Positions 56,702 through 64,000 of a stretch of 64,000 nt of DNA are shown here, piece by piece (position 1 is the first letter of the stretch; each line of letters opens with the position of its first letter). This DNA is from Pseudomonas putida (GTDB taxonomy: Bacteria; Pseudomonadota; Gammaproteobacteria; Pseudomonadales; Pseudomonadaceae). A program made the position numbers and the translations under genes. The notes beneath the pieces were generated by a model. That model did no database searches and had not been told where the DNA came from. It saw only the letters and a program-made list of their open reading frames with translations. Where the stretch lies: NCBI GenBank assembly GCA_041879295.1, contig CP047152.1, positions 5,647,501-5,711,500 on the forward strand, read 5' to 3'.

Positions 56702-57628
56702 ATGACCCTCACCGAATTACGCTACATCGTCACACTCGCCCAGGAACAGCACTTCGGCCATGCCGCCGAGCGCTGTCACGTGAGCCAACCAACCCTGTCG
56801 GTCGGTGTGAAGAAGCTCGAGGACGAGCTTGGCGTTCTGATCTTCGAGCGCAGCAAAAGCGCAGTACGTCTGACCCCGGTCGGCGAAAGCATCGTCGCCC
56901 AAGCGCAGAAGGTACTGGAGCAGGCCCAAGGCATTCGTGAACTGGCCCAGGCCGGCAAGAATCAGCTGACCGCCCCGCTCAAGGTCGGCGCCATCTACAC
57001 CGTCGGCCCCTATCTGTTCCCGCACCTGATCCCGCAGCTGCACCGCGTGGCGCCGCAAATGCCGCTGTACATCGAAGAAAATTTCACCCACGTACTGCGC
57101 GAAAAGCTGCGCAACGGCGAACTGGACGCGGTGATCATCGCCCTGCCGTTCAACGAAGCCGACGTGCTGACGCTACCGCTCTACGACGAACCGTTCTGCG
57201 CCCTGATGCCTGCCGACCACCCATGGACGGCGAAGAAGACCATCGACACTGCCATGCTCAACGACAAGAGCCTGTTGCTGCTCGGTGAGGGCCACTGCTT
57301 CCGCGACCAGGTACTGGAAGCCTGCCCTACCCTGAACAAGGGGGGTGAAGGCTCAAGGCACACCACGGTCGAGTCCAGCTCGCTGGAAACCATCCGTCAC
57401 ATGGTGGCTTCGGGCCTTGGCGTATCGATCCTGCCGCTGTCGGCCGTGCACAGCCATCACTACGCCCCCGGCGTCATCGAAGTGCGCCCGCTGACGGCAC
57501 CGGCACCATTCCGCACGGTAGCCATCGCCTGGCGCGCCAGTTTCCCGCGGCCAAAGGCCATCGAGATCCTCGCCGATTCGATCCGCCTGTGCTCGGTCGC
57601 CAAAAACCCTGCGGAACAACCGGCCTGA
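56702..57628 (+). CDS. oxyR: LysR-type peroxide sensor OxyR
   Basis: 308 residues. The helix-turn-helix is at about 16-36 and the redox pair Cys199 (GHCFRDQ) and Cys208 (LEACPTLN) sits at the E. coli numbers. Oxidation by peroxide forms the disulfide that activates katA, ahpC and related genes. It is immediately followed (three bases) by recG, so the pair is one transcript. Confidence 0.97.
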   Translation: MTLTELRYIVTLAQEQHFGHAAERCHVSQPTLSVGVKKLEDELGVLIFERSKSAVRLTPVGESIVAQAQKVLEQAQGIRELAQAGKNQLTAPLKVGAIYTVGPYLFPHLIPQLHRVAPQMPLYIEENFTHVLREKLRNGELDAVIIALPFNEADVLTLPLYDEPFCALMPADHPWTAKKTIDTAMLNDKSLLLLGEGHCFRDQVLEACPTLNKGGEGSRHTTVESSSLETIRHMVASGLGVSILPLSAVHSHHYAPGVIEVRPLTAPAPFRTVAIAWRASFPRPKAIEILADSIRLCSVAKNPAEQPA

Positions 57629-57631
57629 GTC

Positions 57632-59710
57632 ATGAGTGAGCTGTCGAAGGTCCCGGTCACAGTACTGAAAGGTGTGGGCGAGGCAATGGCGGAGAAACTC
57701 GCCAAGGTCGGCCTGGAAAACCTGCAGGACGTGTTGTTCCACCTGCCCCTGCGCTACCAGGACCGCACGCGCGTGGTGCCAATCGGCCAGCTGCGTCCGG
57801 GCCAGGATGCGGTTATCGAGGGTGTGGTCAGTGGTACCGATGTGACCATGGGTAAGCGCCGCAGCCTGGTGGTGCGCCTGGGCGACGGCAGCGGTGTACT
57901 GACATTGCGCTTCTACCACTTCAGCAACGCGCAGAAGGAGGGCCTGAAGCGGGGCACCCACCTGCGCTGCTATGGGGAAGCCCGCCCCGGCGCTTCCGGC
58001 CTGGAAATCTACCACCCGGAGTACCGCGCGCTGAACGGCAGCGCGCCGCCGCCACCGGTGGAACAGACACTGACGCCGATCTATCCGTCCACCGAAGGTC
58101 TTACCCAGCAACGCCTGCGCCTGTTGTGCCAGCAGAGCCTTGCCCTGCTTGGCCCGCGCAGCCTGCCCGACTGGCTGCCTGACGAACTTGCCCGGGACTA
58201 CCAGCTGGCACCCTTGGACGAAGCCATACGCTACCTGCACAACCCGCCGGCCGACGCCGACCTCGACGAGCTCGCCGAAGGCCAGCACTGGGCCCAGCAC
58301 CGCCTGGCCTTCGAAGAGTTGCTGACCCACCAGCTGTCGCAGCAACGCCTGCGCGAAAGCCTGCGCAGCCTGCGTGCGCCGGTACTGCCCAAGGCCACGC
58401 ACCTTCAGGCGCAGTACCTGGCCAACCTTGGTTTCCAGCCGACCGGCGCGCAGCAGCGGGTAGCCAACGAAATTGCCTACGACCTTAGCCAGCACGAACC
58501 GATGATGCGCCTGGTGCAGGGCGACGTGGGTGCCGGCAAGACCGTGGTCGCTGCACTGGCCGCGTTGCAGGCGCTGGAGGCTGGCTATCAGGTGGCATTG
58601 ATGGCACCCACCGAGATCCTCGCCGAGCAGCACTACATTACCTTCAGGCGCTGGCTGGAACCGCTGGGCATCGAAGTCGCCTGGCTAGCCGGCAAACTCA
58701 AGGGCAAGGCCCGGGCCGCTTCCCTGGAGCAGATCGCCAACGGTGCACCCATGGTGGTCGGCACCCACGCGCTGTTCCAGGAGGAAGTGAGGTTCAAGCA
58801 CCTGGCCCTTGCGATCATCGACGAACAGCACCGGTTTGGCGTGCAGCAACGCCTGGCCCTGCGCAAGAAGGGCGTGGCCGGCGAGTTGTGCCCGCACCAG
58901 CTGATCATGACCGCCACGCCTATTCCGCGCACCCTGGCCATGAGCGCCTACGCCGACCTGGACACTTCGGTGCTCGACGAATTGCCGCCAGGGCGCACGC
59001 CGGTGAACACCGTGCTGGTGGCCGACAGCCGCCGCTTCGAAGTGGTCGAGCGGGTACGCGCCGCCTGCGCCGAGGGGCGCCAGGCCTACTGGGTATGCAC
59101 GCTGATCGAAGAGTCCGAAGAACTCACCTGCCAGGCCGCCGAAAGCACTTACGAGGAGCTTGGCAGCGCGCTTGGCGAGCTGAGGGTAGGGTTGATCCAC
59201 GGGCGCATGAAGCCGGCGGAAAAAGCCGAGATCATGGCCGAGTTCAAGGCTGGCAACCTGCAGCTTCTGGTCGCCACCACGGTCATCGAGGTGGGCGTGG
59301 ACGTGCCCAACGCCAGCCTGATGATCATCGAGAACCCCGAGCGCCTGGGCCTTGCGCAGCTGCACCAGCTACGTGGCCGGGTTGGTCGGGGCAGCGCCGT
59401 GAGCCATTGCGTGCTGCTGTACCACCCGCCGCTGTCGCAGGTTGGCCGCGAGCGCTTGGGGATCATGCGCGAAACCAACGACGGCTTCATCATTGCCGAA
59501 AAAGACCTTGAACTGCGTGGCCCGGGCGAGATGCTCGGCACCCGCCAGACCGGTCTGCTGCAGTTCAAGGTCGCCGACCTGATGCGCGACGCGGACCTGC
59601 TGCCGGCCGTGCGCGATGCGGCTCAGGCCCTGGTATCACGCTGGCCGGAACACGTCAGCCCGCTGCTGGACCGCTGGCTGCGCCATGGCCAACAATATGG
59701 CCAAGTGTGA
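57632..59710 (+). CDS. recG: ATP-dependent DNA helicase RecG
   Basis: 692 residues. N-terminal wedge domain with OB fold, then Walker A QGDVGAGKTVVAALAALQAL, DEQHRFGVQQRLALR (DEQH box), TATPIPRTLAMS, and motif VI with QLRGRVGRG. It remodels stalled replication forks and Holliday junctions. Starts three bases after oxyR. Confidence 0.97.
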   Translation: MSELSKVPVTVLKGVGEAMAEKLAKVGLENLQDVLFHLPLRYQDRTRVVPIGQLRPGQDAVIEGVVSGTDVTMGKRRSLVVRLGDGSGVLTLRFYHFSNAQKEGLKRGTHLRCYGEARPGASGLEIYHPEYRALNGSAPPPPVEQTLTPIYPSTEGLTQQRLRLLCQQSLALLGPRSLPDWLPDELARDYQLAPLDEAIRYLHNPPADADLDELAEGQHWAQHRLAFEELLTHQLSQQRLRESLRSLRAPVLPKATHLQAQYLANLGFQPTGAQQRVANEIAYDLSQHEPMMRLVQGDVGAGKTVVAALAALQALEAGYQVALMAPTEILAEQHYITFRRWLEPLGIEVAWLAGKLKGKARAASLEQIANGAPMVVGTHALFQEEVRFKHLALAIIDEQHRFGVQQRLALRKKGVAGELCPHQLIMTATPIPRTLAMSAYADLDTSVLDELPPGRTPVNTVLVADSRRFEVVERVRAACAEGRQAYWVCTLIEESEELTCQAAESTYEELGSALGELRVGLIHGRMKPAEKAEIMAEFKAGNLQLLVATTVIEVGVDVPNASLMIIENPERLGLAQLHQLRGRVGRGSAVSHCVLLYHPPLSQVGRERLGIMRETNDGFIIAEKDLELRGPGEMLGTRQTGLLQFKVADLMRDADLLPAVRDAAQALVSRWPEHVSPLLDRWLRHGQQYGQV

Positions 59711-59788
59711 CGCCAGTCCCAGAATGGATCCAGATTTGCTCGCAGGCTGGTTATACTTCGCGTTTAAAAGAATCAGTGGATACGGACC

Positions 59789-61192
59789 ATGACTGAAGTT
59801 GCCCTGGACACCGCAACCCCACACGCCCCCTCCGTCATCAGGCTGCTGCTCGACAAACTTGGCGTGCCCTACCGCCAGGTGGTCGAACACCCGCACCTGC
59901 CTGCGGCTTCGCGGGTGCAGGCTGTCCTTCTCGACGACGAGGTCGGCGCCCTCATGGTGCTGTTCCCGCAGAGCCACCTGCTGGACCTCAACCGCCTGGC
60001 CGAGCTGACCGGGCGCAAGCTGACCGCCGTGTCGGTACCGCGACTGAAGCAGATGCTCGACAAGCACCACCTCAAGGCGCTGCCGGGCATCCCGGCGCTG
60101 ACCAGTTCGCCATGTCAGTACGAAAAGGCCCTGCTCGACGCCGAAACTGTCTTTATCCAGTCCGGCGAAGCCGGCCTGTTGCTGGAAATCGAACGCGCGC
60201 ACTTCAAGCGCATGCTGGCCAAGGCCAGCGCCAGCAGCTTCGGCCAGCAAGTCGAAGCGATCAGCCCCAACCTCGACCGCCCCGATGACGACACCCGAGA
60301 AATCACCAATGCCGTCCAGGCCTTCACCGCCCGACGCATTCAGAAGCGCCTGGAAGAAACCATCGAAATTCCGCCGCTCGCCGACACCGCGCAGAAGATC
60401 ATCAAGCTGCGGGTAGATCCCAACGCCAGCATCGACGATATCACCGGCGTGGTCGAAACCGACCCGGCGCTGGCGGCACAGGTGGTGAGCTGGGCCGCAT
60501 CGCCCTACTATGGTTCGCCGGGCAAGATTCGCTCGGTGGAAGACGCCATCGTGCGTGTGCTGGGTTTCGACCTGGTGATCAACCTGGCCCTGGGCCTGGC
60601 GCTGGGCAAGACCTTGAGCCTGCCAAAAGACCACCCACAGCAGGCCACGCCCTACTGGCAACAGTCGATCTACACCGCCGCGATCATCGAAGGCCTGACC
60701 CGCGCCATGCCTCGCGCAGAACGCCCCGAGGCCGGGCTGACCTACCTGGCCGGGCTACTGCACAACTTCGGCTATCTGCTGCTGGCGCATGTGTTCCCAC
60801 CGCACTTCTCGCTGATTTGCCGCCACCTTGAGGTCAACCCGCATCTGAACCACACCTACGTGGAACAACACCTGCTGGGCATCAGCCGCGAACAGATCGG
60901 TACCTGGCTGATGAAGCTGTGGGACATGCCGGAAGAGCTGTCGACTGCCTTGCGCTTTCAGCACGACCCGGCCTACGAAGGCGAATATTTCGCATTCCCC
61001 AACCTGGTGTGCCTGGCCACCCGTCTGCTGCGCTCGCGAGGCATAGGCTCAGGGCCGCAGGAAGAGATTCCTGACGAGCTGCTGGAACGCCTGAGCATTA
61101 CCCGGGACAAGGCTGAGGATGTGGTGAACAAGGTGCTCGAAGCCGAGAACCTGTTGCGTGAGCTGGCTTCGCAGTTCCACGCACCGCATTAA
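59789..61192 (+). CDS. YbaK-type deacylase domain fused to an HDOD domain
   Basis: 467 residues. Residues 10-150 resemble YbaK/ProX aminoacyl-tRNA deacylase (LLLDKLGVPYRQVVEHPHLP, FPQSHLLDLNRLAELTGRKL); residues 180-390 form an HDOD domain (IEIPPLADTAQKIIKLRVDP, VETDPALAAQVVSWAASPYY, LLHNFGYLLLAHVFPPHF). HDOD proteins sense signals without HD-type catalysis. The union suggests a link between tRNA quality control or a small ligand and signalling, but no role is proven. The gene has its own -10-like TTATACTT. Confidence 0.85.
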   Translation: MTEVALDTATPHAPSVIRLLLDKLGVPYRQVVEHPHLPAASRVQAVLLDDEVGALMVLFPQSHLLDLNRLAELTGRKLTAVSVPRLKQMLDKHHLKALPGIPALTSSPCQYEKALLDAETVFIQSGEAGLLLEIERAHFKRMLAKASASSFGQQVEAISPNLDRPDDDTREITNAVQAFTARRIQKRLEETIEIPPLADTAQKIIKLRVDPNASIDDITGVVETDPALAAQVVSWAASPYYGSPGKIRSVEDAIVRVLGFDLVINLALGLALGKTLSLPKDHPQQATPYWQQSIYTAAIIEGLTRAMPRAERPEAGLTYLAGLLHNFGYLLLAHVFPPHFSLICRHLEVNPHLNHTYVEQHLLGISREQIGTWLMKLWDMPEELSTALRFQHDPAYEGEYFAFPNLVCLATRLLRSRGIGSGPQEEIPDELLERLSITRDKAEDVVNKVLEAENLLRELASQFHAPH

Positions 61193-61205
61193 GCATTAAC
61201 GCATA

Positions 61206-61341
61206 CCCTGTGGGAGCAACTGTCTTGCTCAACTTCTAAAAGCTGGCGCAATCCCTGTGGGAGCGGGCTTGCCCGCGAACACCGGCGAAGCCGGTGCCAT
61301 GCACCGCGTCGCTTGTTTCGCGGGCACGCCCGCTCCCACAG
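61206..61341 (+). repeat. Composite repeat element, copy B
   Basis: Same plan as A and C: GAGCAA-CTGTC-TTGCTC hairpin, TCTAAAAGCTGGCGC, REP, CCGGCGAAGCCGG hairpin, inverted REP. It lies between the convergent YbaK-HDOD gene and the small minus-strand gene at 61357. Confidence 0.85.
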
Positions 61342-61356
61342 CATCCCCGTCGGGTT

Positions 61357-61731
61357 TCAACCTTTCTTCTTCGGTTTCAGGTATTTCATCAACCCCTGAA
61401 ACCACATCACCAACGCCGGGTTGCCCTTGATCTGGATGTGCTTGTCCTGAATCCCTTGCATGAAGGCCAGCTGCTTGTTACCCGCCTGCATGGTGGCGAA
61501 GCCGTAGGCAGCGTCCTTGAAGGCAATGGCGAACGCCGGCTGGGGGTGCGCGCCGCCCTTGCTGCTGATGCGCTCGTTCTCGACGATGAAGTGCCGGGCG
61601 ACCTTGCCGTCCAGGGTTTGCATCTGGAATACCAGGTTCTTGCCTTTGAGCTGCTGCTGGAAAGCGGGGTTATTACGGCTGGCCCTGGCCATCAACAGCC
61701 CCATGGCCCAGAGAAGAAAGCGGAACTTCAT
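61357..61731 (-). CDS. Conserved small protein of unknown function
   Basis: 124 residues from the ATG at 61731 (GAGG eight bases upstream). A short hydrophobic start (FRFLLWAMGLLMARASRN) is followed by a globular part with KGKNLVFQMQTLDGKVARHF and ALVMWFQGLMKYLK ending in KPKKKG. The fold may be SCP2-like, but I do not recognise it. Could be a membrane-anchored or exported protein. Convergent with the YbaK-HDOD gene, tandem with hupA upstream. Confidence 0.7.
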   Translation of the reverse strand: MKFRFLLWAMGLLMARASRNNPAFQQQLKGKNLVFQMQTLDGKVARHFIVENERISSKGGAHPQPAFAIAFKDAAYGFATMQAGNKQLAFMQGIQDKHIQIKGNPALVMWFQGLMKYLKPKKKG

Positions 61732-61828
61732 CAACGCGCCTCGAACGAAAAGTGACTAAGGCGCGCAGTCTATCCTTTTCCAGAACTATTTATGCAAGTT
61801 AGAAGCATCTTGCCTGCAGAAAGCACAA

Positions 61829-61848
61829 CGGGCGCCCCGGGGCGCCCG
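61829..61848 (-). terminator. GC palindrome after hupA
   Basis: CGGGCGCCCCGGGGCGCCCG is perfect over 20 bases and lies about 30 bases past the hupA stop. Only a weak T-rich tail follows on the minus strand. Confidence 0.55.
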
Positions 61849-61878
61849 CTTGGCTGAAACTGGGTTGCCAAGGAGCGA

Positions 61879-62175
61879 TTACTTGCCCTTCTTGGCAGGT
61901 TTGGCTTCGTTAACTTCATCGCGCAGGTTCTTGCCTGGCTTGAAGGCCACGGTGTTGCTGGCTTTGATCTTGACCGGCTCCCCAGTCTGCGGGTTCTTGC
62001 CGGTACGCGCACCGCGATGACGTTTTTCGAAGGTGCCGAAACCGACCAGGGTCACGGTGTCCTTGTCCAGGGCACCGGTGATGCTGTCGAGAATCGCGTT
62101 CAAAACCTGATTGGCCTTTTCCTTGGTCAGGTCAGCCTTGTCGGCGATGACGGCGGCGAGTTCTGGTTTGCGCAT
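61879..62175 (-). CDS. hupA: HU-family DNA-binding protein
   Basis: 98 residues. MRKPELAAVIADKADLTKEK, FGTFEKRHRGARTGKNPQTG and the basic end AKPAKKGK. The DNA-clamping RNP arm is intact. HU compacts the nucleoid and assists replication and repair. Assigned hupA from location next to recG and the rubredoxin genes. Confidence 0.95.
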   Translation of the reverse strand: MRKPELAAVIADKADLTKEKANQVLNAILDSITGALDKDTVTLVGFGTFEKRHRGARTGKNPQTGEPVKIKASNTVAFKPGKNLRDEVNEAKPAKKGK

Positions 62176-62362
62176 AGTGAAGCCTCTTTGACGGAATTCT
62201 TGTTGTTATGCCGTGCTGCCTCTGGGAGCAGCGCTCAAGGCACCGCAGGCTCTAATCTGCGGCAGACGGGAGTGAGAATGGCACGAGCTCAGGGGCCGCG
62301 CCAGTATCTGGGCGGCCATTGTGCAGGCAACAACAGGATAAATCCGACAGAACGCGCGCTAT

Positions 62363-63511
62363 TTACGCCATAACCGCTGGCAACTGACGATTCAGCGCCA
62401 GCTTCTCCATCACCGCCGCTCCGGTGAGGGCGTAGCCCAGCAGCTTGCCGTCGGCATCTAGGCAGAGCACCTTGAGGTCACTGCCCTGCCCCTCTACCTG
62501 CCAGATGCCTTCGCAGCCCTGTGGCGCCGGCGAGACAACCAGCGGACAGGCCGGGGTTTTCACGGTGATCGGCATCGGCCCGTAGGAAACGGCCGTCGGC
62601 TTGCCCGCCAGGGTTTGCGCCAGCGCCCGGGCACAGCTCATCAGCGGCATCACATACAGCAGGTTGATGCCATCGACTTCGGCACAGTCGCCAAGGGCGA
62701 AGATGTTGGCGTGTGAGGTACGTAGCTCGCGGTCTACGCTTACGCCACGATTGGTCTGCAGGCCGGCCGCGGCAGCCAGGTCGGTACGTGGGCGAAGGCC
62801 GATGGCCGAAACCACCAAGTCGCAGACGATCACGCGGCCATCCGACAGGTGTGCCTCCAGGCCTTGGGTCACCTGCTGCAGGCGGGTCAGCACCGGCCCC
62901 AAGTGGAAGCGCACACCCAGGCTCTCCAGCCCACCCTGCACTGCCGCCGCAGCGGCCGGGTGCAGCAGGGTCGGCATGACCTGTTCGCACGGAGCCACAA
63001 CGTCGACCTCGAAGCCGCCCAGGCTCATGTCGTTTGCAAATTCGCAGCCGATCAGACCGGCACCGAGGATCAGCACACGCTGCTTGCCAGCGGCGGCCGC
63101 ACGGAAGCGCGCGTAGTCTTCCAGGTCGTTGATCGGGAACACCAGATGGCCGCCATCACCCTCGATCGGCACCTGCACGGTCTGCGCCCCCCAGGCCAGC
63201 ACCAGGTCGCGGTACTCCACGGCCTCTTCGCCGATCCACAGCCGCTTGTGCCCCGGGTCGATGCCGCTGATGCGGGTATGGGTGCGGATCTCGGCATTAA
63301 GTTGCTCGGCCATAGCGCCCGGCTCAGCCATGCACAGGCCGTCGGCGTCCTTCTGCTTGGCAAAGCCCATGGAAAGCATCGGCTTGGAGTAGGAACGACC
63401 ATCGTCGGCGGTGATCAGCAACAGCGGCGTCTGCGCATCGAGCTTGCGAAATTCACGGGCCAGGTTGTAGCCCGCAAGGCCGGTACCGATGATTACCACA
63501 GGGGACGTCAT
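62363..63511 (-). CDS. rubB: Rubredoxin-NAD(+) reductase
   Basis: 382 residues. FAD Rossmann site [20 protein letters not shown] at 5-24, NAD site [20 protein letters not shown] at about 147-166, and [19 protein letters not shown] near the C-terminus. Passes electrons from NADH to rubredoxin. It follows the rubredoxin gene by 16 bases on the same strand. Confidence 0.95.
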   Translation of the reverse strand: MTSPVVIIGTGLAGYNLAREFRKLDAQTPLLLITADDGRSYSKPMLSMGFAKQKDADGLCMAEPGAMAEQLNAEIRTHTRISGIDPGHKRLWIGEEAVEYRDLVLAWGAQTVQVPIEGDGGHLVFPINDLEDYARFRAAAAGKQRVLILGAGLIGCEFANDMSLGGFEVDVVAPCEQVMPTLLHPAAAAAVQGGLESLGVRFHLGPVLTRLQQVTQGLEAHLSDGRVIVCDLVVSAIGLRPRTDLAAAAGLQTNRGVSVDRELRTSHANIFALGDCAEVDGINLLYVMPLMSCARALAQTLAGKPTAVSYGPMPITVKTPACPLVVSPAPQGCEGIWQVEGQGSDLKVLCLDADGKLLGYALTGAAVMEKLALNRQLPAVMA

Positions 63512-63527
63512 GTCGTGCTTTCCTCGA

Positions 63528-63695
63528 TTAACCGATGGAGATCATTTCAAAGTCGCTTTTGCCGACGCCACAGTCGGGGCACAGCCAGTCTTCAGGCACA
63601 TCCTCCCAACGGGTGCCGGGGGCGATGCCGTCGTCGGGCCAGCCCTCGGCTTCGTCGTAGATCAGGCCACAGACAATACATTGCCACTTTTTCAT
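63528..63695 (-). CDS. rubA: Rubredoxin
   Basis: 55 residues, full length: [20 protein letters not shown] and [16 protein letters not shown] give the two CxxC pairs that bind one iron. It carries electrons to or from the adjacent reductase, perhaps in oxidative-stress defence or alkane oxidation. ATG at 63695 preceded by GAGGAAATAG. Confidence 0.95.
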   Translation of the reverse strand: MKKWQCIVCGLIYDEAEGWPDDGIAPGTRWEDVPEDWLCPDCGVGKSDFEMISIG

Positions 63696-63737
63696 CAGGT
63701 CTATTTCCTCGGTTCAGGCTGGGGCTTGTGCTGCTGA

Positions 63738-63813
63738 TGGCCACTTCGCGGGCAAGCCCGCTGCTGCAGCGACCGCGAAGGGCCTGGCGGTCTTGCCCGC
63801 GAACGGGGCCAGC
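63738..63813. repeat. Degraded REPIN
   Basis: TTCGCGGGCAAGCCCGCTGC with a divergent mirror partner (GCGGTCTTGCCCGCGAACGG), in the divergent gap between rubA and ubiC. Nothing else stands out there. Confidence 0.75.
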
Positions 63814-63918
63814 ACGCAATGCGTGGGGGCTTTGTAGCGGCCCTGCCGGCAGTATGCAAGCAGTTGGGGCAATCATGCTAAGCTCGCCGCCTCTCTGGCA
63901 GTAACAAAGCATACCGAC

Positions 63919-64000
63919 GTGTCGTACGAATCCCCGCAAGCAGCCGCTGTCGCGTGGCTGCCGTATTCACAACTGGCGACCGACATCGACCAGCCCACCC
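63919..64000 (+). CDS. ubiC: Chorismate lyase, N-terminal fragment at window edge
   Basis: Starts with GTG at 63919; 27 residues are visible (MSYESPQAAAVAWLPYSQLA, then TDIDQPT). This matches the opening of UbiC as I recall it from P. putida; the gene lies in its usual place next to the rubredoxin genes. It makes 4-hydroxybenzoate for ubiquinone. Confidence 0.8.
   Translation, partial: MSYESPQAAAVAWLPYSQLATDIDQPT

Noticed and set aside
61206-61341. tRNA-like fold in the repeat
   Set aside because: Hairpins do not form a cloverleaf and no acceptor or T-loop is present.

Overview
The window looks like chromosome of a Pseudomonas, most likely the P. putida group. The reasons are the high GC, the dense extragenic palindromes built on the core GCGGG(N)4CCCGC, and the presence together of lysine D-catabolism genes (amaA, amaB, hglS), the rep-xpt, pauR-dad, coaBC-dut-algC-argB and crc-rph-gmk-rpoZ-spoT blocks and the oxyR-recG-hupA-rubredoxin-ubiC block. 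From memory this order follows P. putida KT2440 closely; no database was consulted. No tRNA, rRNA, CRISPR array, insertion sequence, transposase or prophage gene was found.

Layout. 1-2.0 kb: three minus-strand genes (partial chloroperoxidase-type hydrolase, small membrane protein, YcaC-type hydrolase), then a MscS channel with a cyclic-nucleotide-binding domain. 3.5-9.0 kb: lysine catabolism by the pipecolate/2-aminoadipate/2-oxoadipate route (amaA, amaB, divergent LysR, hglS). 9.3-19.1 kb: LysR, MATE exporter, GGDEF-EAL protein behind a Fur-like site, rep, xpt, acyl-CoA hydrolase/transferase, cytochrome c5. 19.2-31.3 kb: polyamine and D-amino-acid metabolism (pauR, dadX, dadA, dadR, pauB-type oxidase, MocR regulator, phospholipase-D lipoprotein, MFS carrier, kauB). 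31.5-44.4 kb: small cupin and I78-like genes, then mostly housekeeping genes (rpmBG, orphan peptide-binding protein, radC, coaBC, dut, algC, argB, pyrE, crc, rph, yicC, gmk). 44.5-49.4 kb: a second polyamine block (permease, amidotransferase, glutamine-synthetase-like ligase, LysR) lying between gmk and rpoZ with a repeat on each side. 49.6-64 kb: rpoZ, spoT, ridA, a lipoprotein, an epimerase-like protein, exbB-exbD-tonB, oxyR, recG, a YbaK-HDOD fusion, hupA, rubredoxin reductase and rubredoxin, and the start of ubiC.

How the genes work together. AmaA, AmaB and HglS supply three steps of lysine D-catabolism; the 2-aminoadipate aminotransferase is not in the window. The PauA-, PauB-, KauB- and PauD-type proteins together would give the gamma-glutamylated putrescine-to-GABA route, and the likely repressor PauR is here as well. 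DadA and DadX, with DadR divergent, handle alanine and D-amino acids. crc ties catabolic genes to carbon catabolite repression.

The most notable non-coding content is an unusually rich set of repeats: about seventeen REP/REPIN loci, most in convergent gaps; a three-copy composite element of about 137 bp found only between convergent genes; a REPIN expanded with a 73-bp period; an 88-bp near-perfect inverted repeat between a peptide-binding protein gene and radC; and a 20-bp-arm hairpin ahead of xpt.
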